Assembly (NCBI GenBank): GCA_963556255.1
Contig: OY744612.1
Coordinates: 16,628,374 to 16,692,373 of the forward strand
DNA length: 64,000 bases
DNA from: Allolobophora icterica
Taxonomy: Eukaryota > Annelida > Clitellata > Crassiclitellata > Lumbricidae
Direction: 5' to 3'
Shown: positions 46,901 to 58,900 of the stretch, one piece after another
How the letters are laid out: each line of letters begins with the position of its first letter
Position numbering within the stretch: position 1 is the stretch's first letter
Translations under genes and position numbers: made by a program
The notes under the pieces: generated by a model
Databases searched by the model: none
Told to the model about the DNA's origin: nothing
The model's input: the letters and a program-made list of their open reading frames with translations, nothing else

Positions 46901-49900
46901 CTCCACAGCACAGGCATTCTACCCTAGCATCATCAACCATCAAAGAAAATGCTTTTGGCCTTTGACACAATGCAGGCAGGGCAAGTTAAGAAGTTCTAAA
47001 GGTTCCTCGTAACCAATTTCGAAGCGACTTCCAAAGTTCCTAGTTCTGGAAGTACAACAAAGGCTTTTGAAATTCTAAACTGAGGAGGAACAAACAAATC
47101 CCCTGGTGCGGCACCCAAAAAGTGATCGGGCTTCAATTGCTGGCTCAGCACCAGACTACATCTTGGAGCTCCTAATACCGGTCTCAAGCTGCCACTGGTC
47201 CTGACCTCTCCCATGTCGGCGTGAGCTGGGTGTGCTTTGCCTCTGTTCTCTCTGGAACAACCTGCCACCGGACATATGATCACTAGCATCTTTAACAGTT
47301 CAGGAAACGTTTTCTGCTCGACTTAAGACACAGTTGTTCGGCAATTCCTAGGTACCAGAGCGCAGTGCGAGTTACTTAACCCTTTAACGACGAGCGTGCA
47401 CTAAAATGTAGGGAAAACTAATCCCTCTCGTCGTTAAAGGGTTAAAGAGCTATACAAGTGCCCTGACACATACATCTGCAAGTAGGAAGTGAGAAGACAG
47501 GCTTACATAGTTGCATATGTCATTGCACTGTGTTTTGTACTGTAGATTTGCAACAGGGCTGAAATCTTAAATAACTGCAGCACTAAGACATAGCCTAAGC
47601 ACAACAACAAAAAGTCAATCACATCTGAAGTATTTGAGATCCCTCTGACAGTTCTTTCAAAGGCACTATATAAATGTCTCAATCCTGCCAAAACATTTTA
47701 AGAGTTTATGTGTACTGTGTAGTTCACGGCCCTTGTAGGCGATGTAAAGAACAATGTGAGCAATCAAATCATACACAATCACTCTACATTACACTGAACC
47801 ATTTCAGCCAATTTATCATCTGACTGACCTTTCTCTTATCAAGAAGTCCCTGTTTCAAGATCAGATTTCCTTTGACAAATTTGTGATATTCATTCGACTG
47901 CCTTTGGCTCTCGAGCTTCGAAAGCCGATCATCATCCGTGATCCTGTTAAGTAAAACATCATCATTATTAGCATCATCAACAACAACAACAACACTTCAT
48001 CAACATCATCATCAAGAAGAACAAAATACCAACAAAAGGAAAGAACATCATTTTCGATAACAACAAAAGGCATCAACAGCAAGACAACAAAAACCCCAAC
48101 AAATTGAAAACGAGCAACAACATGATTATGAACAACAATAGAAGAAAAGCAACATCATCTATGTATAAATGTGGCTACTTATAAAGTGCTTCTCACAAAC
48201 CACCCACATTCACGATATAAATTATAAAAATCCATCAACTATATGATTAACATAATCATCATCACAACAAGGACTGGCTTAGCCCAACACCGGGCATGTG
48301 CTGTTGTGGGTCCCTCGATCTGGAATGACCTTTCTCCCCACTTAGGGCCAAACTAATGTCTGGCTTCTCCACATCGGTCTCTCCTTCCTTAAAGGCATTT
48401 CTGTTTCCCCAGGGTTTTCGCACTGAGAACGCCTCTGAATAGTTTTACTGGGAGAGGCACTTTAGAAATTCTTAGATACGATATGATTAACAAGTACACA
48501 AACAAGATACACAAAATATTTCTTCATAATCAGCTCTGCATGAAGTCCTTCCAAACATCACGTACTCTGCAGAAACAGCTTTTGAGAGGGATGTGAAAGG
48601 TGCAAGTTTTCCTCTTCGATATTTCTGTTACATTACATGGACATTACGTCTGAATCTCTAATATACAGGAACCTAATTAATGACGTCAGCTGATGCTACC
48701 CACCAGTTATTTTTCTCAACTTTTTTCACAGTGCTTTTGCTGATGGCCAGGTCAACTCCGAGAAGCTGCGACAACTGTGCATCATCAAGTCCAGGCTAAC
48801 AAAGAAAGAGCAGTAACATTGAAATGTAATTTGGCCTGTGACATCACCATCATTTTAAAACATATATTCTTTGTGAATCTTGTAGTCATGATTTAATTTC
48901 ATAATCATAATTTGTTTCATAATCATCATCTTCATTTTTTGAAGATGAAATTCCAACTTTTACAGAAGAAAATTCCTAAAATTCCTAAACTCCAAAAATT
49001 TTTGGATGTTGGAACACAGATCAAATGTCTCATAAAAAGGTCGCCGTTGTTGGTCCCCCCGACAAACCTTGTTTCCCCCCTCAGAAGAGGGGACCTAATG
49101 GCATTACAGAATTTCTAAGAATAAATTATATATATATATATATGAGTGTGTGTATGCAGGTATATATATATATATACAAAATTATACATACATCATTCAT
49201 TTATTCAATCAATAAATCAATCAAAACTTGATATAGCACCTCTTCAAGATTCCTACTCGGAGGCGCTCCCGGCCCAAGCACAGCTGAAAAGAACGGTTTT
49301 GAATTGTTTAAATTGTTAAAATATATATATTCATATAATTATCACTGTGGAATAACTGTTACATGTTTCCATCCCTGTCCAGCAACATGTATGGGGACAC
49401 CTTTCAGAGGCATATAATATAGGATATATGTGTCTTTTTAGATCACATTGCTGGCTGAATCCTATAACACACGGTTTCCACTAGAAAACAGACCTTGTAC
49501 TCGCTCCAGAGGTTCTCTGAATTCTCTGAGTTGGCTGGGAGGTAGGGCAGCAGTTCCGGGGGCTTCTGGAGGTGTAGGGTTTCCCAATCGACTTCTGAGA
49601 GGAAGATGTGAGACTTAAGAGTGCTGTAGCCGCCCATCTCCTGACACCCAAGCCGCTGTGTTGGGTCCAGCACCTGGCAATGCAAAACAGCAACTGCCTA
49701 ACTGATGTGTGTTATGTTTTGACACATTTATATACAGAAACTACACATAAACTCTACACAACTATAAAATATGTATGAATACATATTACCTCGCAGTCCT
49801 TTAACGCTTGAATGACAAGAGTGTACTATAAGCAAATGGGAAACCAATGCAGCTTAAATTGTTAAGCTACCCTAAGAGTTAGCTATGGGTATGAAGTGCC

Positions 49901-52900
49901 AGCCACTTAGCCTCCGCAAATAAGAGCAAGTGGCCAGTGCTCTCCCTCACCATATCGTCTTCCCACCGACAGTGTACAGTAAGTGTACTCATTATAGCTG
50001 AACTACCTCTTCAGTACTTCTTAAAAGAGCTGCACTCTTTGTTATCTAACAGATCTAAATAAGTGCATTTTACAGTAGGCAAAAAATCTATGCTGGACAG
50101 AGTATGTGTGCATTTGAATATCTACAACTAGAGTATCACACAAAATATAAAATTATATAAAAATATACACATACAGTACACTGAACAGAGCATATACTGA
50201 GTACTGTCCTTTGCAAATTCTAAAAAGATTTAACTATGTATTGTACAGTGATGCCAGTATGCATGCAAAAAGTAATACATGCCCGATGTGTGAACATACA
50301 AATCCCGAAAATAAACCAATCAATAACAACCTATTTTTACTAGTTATATAATTAAAGACTTGCCAGTAATTTTGTCACTAAATCTTTGGCATCTGCGTTA
50401 AAACCGGCTGGAATTTCATACTCGAGTTTGACGATCTTTTGAAAAATCTGATACTCGTGGCTAAAACATATGCATTTTAAAATAGTTAACAGTAGCGCTC
50501 GTTAAATCCCATATACGACGATGGTCATAATTATCATCGTTGTCATCATCATCATCATCATACACCATCAAATTCATCATCATGTCTTTATTATGATCAT
50601 TATCATCGTAGTCAAAATCAAGAGATGATTTTCTTACTTTCCCCAGAAAGGATGCTGGCCTGAAAGTAGCTGATAGATGATGCAACCCAGAGCCCAGAGG
50701 TCCGAACTGCAAAAGAAGAACAAAATCAATTACTGTCAACTGTAGGTGTTCCCGTACCTGATCATTTCTAAAGCGCCTTTCCACTGTCTGTCAAAAGCAC
50801 TGTCACTAATTATTAGCTTGTGCAAATTACAGCTTCACACACTTCCATGAAGTAAAGTTGAACTCAGTAGTTCAATCATAAACTTGTCAGATGAAGCTAC
50901 ACATCTCAGCGAATCACCTGCAAACTGTGGTTGATCTCCTGTAAAGCACTCTATAAACTTATGCCAGACTGTAATTTCTCTGACCTGGAAACAGGAAGGC
51001 TCAATCACAAAATTAATCATCAGCCAATCATAGAAGGCAAACCAGTCAATCAATCATGCCACATCAACTGTCGACACCAGTCAGTCAGTCAGACAAAGTA
51101 ATCGCAATCAAATCACCAACGTGCTAACCCAACCAAAATCAACCAACCAAACAAATCAATCACCCAATCATTTAGTCAAGTCAATCAATAGCAGACGCAA
51201 TCAATTACCCCAGCAAAATCTGTCAATGGGTCAATAACCAGCCTGTATGTGGACTGATCACCAAAGGACATATTCATCAAGGGCTAAAGAATAAACAATA
51301 AGCGAAACCGAGGCATTTGCATGCTTCTCACCTGTAGTATGAACAATTGCTCTGCAATACTTCAGGGGAGACATACTGGGCAGTACCCACAAACGAATTC
51401 TTTCTCTGCTTTGCAGAACCATCAGAACTTTTTCGCTTTTCCACAGAATCCTCTGAAAACAAACAATGAACATCAAATAAATTAATCTTAATAATTTAAT
51501 AACGACCTAATAAGGTTATTTCAGGTAACATTATTTACAAACAAGATTAGCAACATCTGGTGACAAAATCTAGAGAGTAAAATGTGCAAAAGAAATAACA
51601 TAATCACTAACAGCATAATACAATCAAATGTGATGGCACAAAATATGACTACATGGTTAGACAGTCTCTCCTTTGGCAGTAAAATCTAGAAAATGACTGA
51701 CATATGTATTAACAGATGTACACACGTGCTAGGGCATAAGCAAAATCCAGATGGCTTCACTATAGACTATTAACAATTTATAGGCCACGCACATTATGTT
51801 ATAATCCTGATCGTTCAACAACTTACTAGGGCTGTCAGTGAGCCTCAGAATAACCGAGCACGTTCGTTTGAAGGGTCGCACCTGGGCCCTGAAATCTACT
51901 CACTGTAGCTGATGCCAAGCTACTAGCCAAGGCCTTAGTGCATAGATTAATTACTAATCGGAATTGGCAAATAATGGTTGATACAATCCAGTATCCGGAA
52001 TCGGCAAAAAAACAAAATTCGTTATGCCCTAGCGTATGCAAGTAACTGGCTATTTGTACAGCATTGTTCAAAGATACAGGTACTCTGATGGTTATTAGGA
52101 CGACCTCTAACAGCGCTAGCAGTCAGACAAGACTGAATTACACAGAGGTCACACTCTAACAAACTTGCAGATGCATAAATGATAAGGAAACACTTGCTTT
52201 TTTATTTACATATTTTATCATTTTTATTTCGATTTATGATTACTTCAGTGTTTTACAATCAATGCTTCTAGCTTCTGTCCCATTGTGCGTTTGCTAATGG
52301 TGTAATAAAGAATATACTTACTTACAAGTTAGAAGAAGCTTTTGCATTTGATTTCTTTCTAATACAAAGCCCACTGATTGACAATGGATTGACTTGTGTG
52401 ATTGATATTTGATTCACTGACCGACTGTTTTCCTTGACTGGTTGATTGCTTGATTCATTGATTCAATTGATTAACTGATAAATGAGAGTCTTGTAAGATA
52501 AAAATGTCATATGCTGTACCTTCTGCGGGGAGGTCGAGAATTTTGGCAGAACCAAAGTCCGTAATCTGAATGTGCATCTCGTCATTAAGTAAAATGTTCT
52601 CTGGCTTCAAATCTCTTTTCATCCAAACCGGGAAATAACCAAAGGAAAACAAAACCAGTTAAAATCTCTACTTAATCTCTGTTTTGAGCTAACTTGTACC
52701 TGAAATGGCACACTGTTGCTGACTTAGGAACACAGAAGAGAAAAAGTATATCTTATATTGTGGCTCAAATGGTCATAAAATATAAACACTTCTAAAAAAT
52801 CTTTCGATACAGCACGTTCTGCAACCAGCGCATAGAATTTTTACCTCACAGGGAAATCGATGGGTCAACAACTTTATATCTGCTACTAGGGTTTGAATCT

Positions 52901-55900
52901 GGGTGCATCATATGAAATGAAGAATCCGCTGTCAAGCCAAGGAACTCATTATTATTATTATAACTATTATTATTATTTAGCAACTTCTATAGTGCCACTG
53001 TCTACTGCAAAAGGCATCAACCAATGGTGCACCAAATCAAGCCACATTCAACCCCCAGAAAAGTAAGTCCACTGAAACAGACAGGCAAGATAAGCCAACT
53101 GAAAAATGAGTCTTAAGTTGCAACCAAACTGTCATAATTATTAGGCTGAGCAGAGTGAATAGATTCTGAAAAAGATTTTCTGGAAACAGGTGCAACTGAA
53201 AAGGCTCATTCACCAAGAACAATTGATTTTTGGCACAACCCGAGGAAGTTAATCTGATGACTTGTATCTGCAGAACGAGAACTGAAAGGACTCGAAAGGC
53301 AAGTTTGCATGTGATGCCTGTAACCCCCTGTAAAAACAGTTGACCTCACGCTTTAGAAGAATGATCCTCTTAAAAGTTATAGACCTTGCTTTACTTGTGT
53401 AAAAATCTAATTCCACTAAAAATTCAACCAGTAATCTGAGATTTACCTGTGAATAATTCCCAAGCTGTGTAGGTATTCCAAGGCTTCTATTGTCTCTGCA
53501 GTATAGAACCTTGTGCAGTTTTCATCGAAACAGCCGAGCCGTTTAATGTAGTCGAGCAACTCACCCCTACGAGCATAGCTCAAACCAAAATCTTGGTCGC
53601 AACTGTCAAGGAAACACAGTTGTGACGAATAACGGTAGATATTCTGTCTGTACAATTTTACATCATATCAAACATCAACACAGACTACACAGAATGATTG
53701 TTGTATGAAGACAGTTGAGAAAGAAAGTCCCTTCTCAATTCATATAAAAATGCAATGTTTGTTGTAACATTGGTGGTCGCCCGGATCCTCAAGATTGTTA
53801 ACCAATGGCTGACATGAACACTTTGATGTAGTGTTGTTAACTGGACGATCATCAGTACAGGAAGCACAACCTCCTTATATCTCCTGAAACCACATTACAG
53901 GCCCACGTTAGAACATACCGGTACATAGTTTCGGGCGGTGTCAGCAAGTCTACATTCCGCACACATGCAGAAATACTAACACCCTGAATGGCTTGACCGC
54001 AACATAGGATTCTCATGGCCAGACTACTAGTGTTCGTGAAATCTGCCAAGCCTAGGCATCGCTAAAGCCTCTGCCTTTGCTCATCTATCTCTGTCCCTCG
54101 ATCTCTGTCCGTGAGCCTGCCTGTTTCTCTCAAATTCCTACATGCGCCCTATAAAATATTTAATATACCATTATCTTGATTAGAGTTCTTTTACTGTTTC
54201 CAATGGATACCATAATCTTTATTAGAGCAATTGGACAATTAGTTTACTGTTTAAAAATATCTGTTACCATTCTCTTTATTAGAGCAATTATTCAATTAGT
54301 TTACTGTTTCCAATGGATACCATTATCATTATTAGAGCAATTAGACAATTAGTTAACTGTTTCCAAGGGATACCATTATATTTATTAGACCAATTAGACA
54401 ATTACTTTACTGTTTCCAATGGATACCATTATCTTTATTAGAGCAATAAGACAATTAGTTCACTGTTTCCAAGGGATACCATTATATTTATTAGACCAAT
54501 CAGTTTACTGTTTCCAATGGATACCATTATCTTTATTAGAGCAATTAGACAATTAGTTTACTGTTTCCAATGGATACCATTATCTTTATTAGAGCAATTA
54601 GACAATTAGTTTACTGTTTCCAAGGGTTACCATTATCTTTATTAGACCAATCAGACAATCAGCTTACTGTTTCCAATGGTTACCTTTATCTTTATTATAG
54701 CAATAAAACTTGTAATTAGTTTACTGTTTCCAATGGTTACCATTATCTTTATTAGAGCATTTAGACAATAAGTTTACTGTTTAAAAATAGCTTTTACCAT
54801 TCTCTTTATTAGAGCAATTATTAGTTAACTGTTTCCAATGGATACCATTATCTTTATTATCTAGCGCAATTAGACAATTAGTTCACCGTTTCCAATGGAT
54901 ACCATTATATTTATTAGACCAGTTAGACAATTAGTTTACTGTTTCCAATGGTTACCTTGATCTTTATTAGAGCAATTAAACAATTAGTTTACTGTTTCCA
55001 ATGGATACCATTATATTTATTAGACCAATTAGACAATTAGTTTACTGTTTCCAATCGATACCATAATATTTATTAGACCAGTTAGACAATTAGTTCACTG
55101 TTTCCAATGGATACCATTATATTTAATAGAGCATTTGGACAATTAGTTTACTGTTTCCAATGGATACCATTATCTTTATTAGATCAATTAGACAATTAGT
55201 TAACTGTTTTCTATGGATACCATTATCTTTAATAGAGCATTTGGACAATTAGTTTACTGTTTCCAATGGATACCATTAGCTTTATTAGATCAATTAGACA
55301 ATTAGTTTACTGTTTTCTATGGATACCATTATCTTTAATAGAGCATTTGGACAATTAGTCTACTGTTTCCAATGGATACCATTATCTTTATTAGATCAAT
55401 TAGACAATTAGTTTCCTGTTGTTATCAATATCTTGATTAGAGCAATTAGTCCAGTCAATTAGCGTTAAAAATCTCGTTATTGTGCATTTTGGTGCTACAA
55501 GCAAAAAATTTGCATTTTTGTGCTCAGAATGAAATTATGAACAAAACCTGATATAGTGCCAATTGAAAAAAAGAAAAAAAATTTCGAGTTTTTTTCCTCT
55601 TTTTACCTTATTGGATCAGTCTCAACCAAGTCACCAAGGTTGCTGTAAACTTGCTCATTTGATGATAGAAGCATGAAATTTGGTACATGGTATCAACATA
55701 TGACGAGGTCAAATGTTAGCTATAGGGCCATCGCAGATTTGCCCCGTGGACTCAATGGCAGCCATTTTCCAAAATGGCTGACGCAAAACAGAGATTGGTG
55801 TAAAAAGATTGGTGTAAAACTTGCTCATTTAAAGATAGAAGCATGAAATTTGGTACATGGTATCAACATATGATGAGGTCAAATGCTAGCTATAGGGCCA

Positions 55901-58900
55901 TCGCAGATTTGCCCCGTTGCCTCAATGGCAGCCATTTTCCAAAATGGCTGATGCAAAACAGAGATTGGTGTAAAAAGATTGGTGTAAAACTTGCTCATTT
56001 AAAGATAGAAGCATGAAATTTGGTACATGGTATCAACATATGATGAGGTCAAATGTTAGCTATAGGGCCATCGCAGATTTGCCCCGTGGCCTCAATGGCA
56101 GCCATTTTCCAAAATGGCTGACGCAAAACAGAGATTTTTCAATATCTCAGCTTCTAGTTCACTTAGAATCGTGATCTTGGTGTCTATACATATATATTTA
56201 GTGACAAGGATTCCAATAGAACTAATTCCAATTACTTATCCCTGGCCTTAATAGCAGCCATTTTCCAAAATGGCCGACGCAAAACAGAGATTTTTCAATA
56301 TCTCAGCTTCTATTTCACTTAGAATCGTGATCTTGGTGTCTAAACATACATATTTAGTAACAAGGATTCCAGTAAAACTAATTGCAGTTACTTATCTACA
56401 TGAGATTTGTATCTCCTATGATCGTGTTCTGAGTATTATTGTGCATATAGCTTCTACAAGCATAATTTTTTCTGTCACAGAAATTAATGTAAACATTGAA
56501 AGTGCAACATTACATAGCAATTCATTTACAAAGCATAAAAGTCAAATTTTCAATATAATTGATTTTGAAGCCTGCAGTCAACTGCTAAAGCAATTTCTAA
56601 CATCATTTTTACATTAACAAAACAATTTTTTTTAAACTTAATTTAACGGAAAAAAGCATTTATTTGCGTGTTTCCAATCCCAAAGTATTACAAGATACTC
56701 GCCGCTTGCTTGTTGTGAACGTAGCTTGTCAAAATAAACCCAAACTAGCGCACATTTTAAAAAGTGCTTTTTCAAATATTAAAAAACATTCGACTGGCAC
56801 TTTATGAGGTTATCTTCTATTTTAGTCCCTGTACAACTTCAATAAAAAAAATTGTGCTTGTAGCACCTAAATGCACAATAATAAGAAATTTCAACGTTAA
56901 GTGATCGTTATTGTCGATGGCTGCAGTGGTGAAGAGATTCAGAGGGCAAACAGTTTTCTCCATCTCAAAGTGATGACATCATGACAGATAGTATCACCGA
57001 GACTTGGGGAAATACTCAGAACACGATCATAGGGATACAAATCTCATGTAGATAAGCAACTGCAATTAGTTTTATTGGAATCCTTGTTACTAAATATGTA
57101 TGTTTAGACACCAAGATCACGATTCTAAGTGAACTAGCAGCTGAGATATTGAAAAATCTCTGTTTTGCGTCGGCCATTTTGGAAAATGGCTGCCATTGAG
57201 GCCACGGGGCAAATCTGCGATGGCCCTATAGCCAGCATTTGACTTCATCATATGTTGATACCATGTACCAAATTTCATGCTTCTATCTTTAAATGAGCAA
57301 GTTTTACACCAACCTTTTTACACCAATCTCTGTTTTGCGTCGGCCATTTTGGAAAATGGCTGCCATTGAGGCCACGGGGCAAATCTGCGATGGCCCTATA
57401 GCTAACATTTGACCTCATCATATGTTGATACCATGTACCAAATTTCATGCTTCTATCTTTAAATGAGCAAGTTTACAGCAACCTTGGTGACTTGGTTGAG
57501 ACTGATCCAATAAGGTAAAAAGAGGAAAAAAACTCGAATTTTTTTTTTCTTTTTTTCAATTGGCACTATATCAGGTTTTGTTCAGAATTTCATTCTGAGC
57601 ACAAAAATGCTTTTTTTTTTGCTTGTAGCACCAAAATGCACAATGTTACGCTAATAGCTCTGACTAAATTAGACATACTGTTTCCAATGATTACAACTAT
57701 CTTGATTTGAGCAATTAGGCAATTAGTATACTATTTCCAATGGATAAGAAAATATCTTTATTGGAGCAATTTAATTGACAAGTAGTTTACTGTTGCCAAT
57801 GGTTACCATTATTTTTATTAAAGTAATTAGACAATTGGTTTCCTGTTTCCAATGGTTACAACAATCTTGATTGGAGCAATTAGGCATTTAGTTTATTATT
57901 TCCAATGGACAACAAAAAAACTTTATTGGAGCAATTAGACAATGAGTTTACTGCTGCCAATGGTCACCATTATCTTTATTAGACCAATTAGCCAATTAGT
58001 TTACTGTTTCCAATGAATACCATTATCTTTATTAGAGCAATTAGACAATCAGTATACAGTTCCCAATGGTAACCATTATCTTTATTAGAGCATTTAGACA
58101 ATTAGTTACTGTTTCCAATGGAAACCATTATGTTTATTACAGCAATTGGACAATTAGTTGATACAATCATCTTTATTAGAGCAATTAGACAATTAGTATA
58201 CTGTTTCCAATGGATACCATTATTAGACAGTTAGTTTACTGGAACAAATCCAGCCAATTTACACACCAGTGCAATTGTTATCATAACAGTTCATCAACAA
58301 CACCATTCAATATTATTCATACTATGTTCCTTGTCCACAATCAAGTTCCTGATAGTCTGGGAATTGAATAAAAATTACTGAGCTTGTATACTAGCAGGAA
58401 ATCGCACCCACAATCTCTGCACTGGTACCCAAGGACTTAGCTACTAAGAACATAACTACCTAGTCCTCAACACTTCATTTATGTAACAGTGAAAACTAAT
58501 TAAAACTTAAAGATTTACTATTTACACATACATTGCTAGAAATTAGCTATCGTTAAACAACTACAGTTTTACTGCGTATATGTTATATGTATTTCCCTGT
58601 ATCATACACTAACAAACTGTAAATCAACTTTCAGAAAAGATACACAATCGATCTTCATCTTGAAATGTGAAATGTAGTTTGATGAAGAAGGGGTGGTTTA
58701 GCCGGAGTAGAACCTCCTTTTCTCGTTGGACGTACTGCGTCTTCTTCTCACGAAGAATGTGCCGTTTCTCCAAGACTTTGACTGTAAACATCAAACACCA
58801 GTGATAAGGGCATAACTGATTTTGGGTTCTTTGCCGATTTTGGATACCGGATAGTATAGGCCATTATCTGACAAATCCGTATCTGATTGGTAATAACGTA

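Noticed and set aside
51829..52033. Complete hAT element with TAGGGCTGTCAG and TTATGCCCTA ends
   Set aside because: The two ends are not inverted copies of each other and the flanks show no duplication; only the right-end fragment is kept.
53592..53605. PDPK1 exon 4 beginning after CCTTGACAG, adding CDQ before DFGLSYA
   Set aside because: That acceptor breaks phase with exon 3. The acceptor 11 bases downstream gives RLYFGLSYA as in human PDK1.
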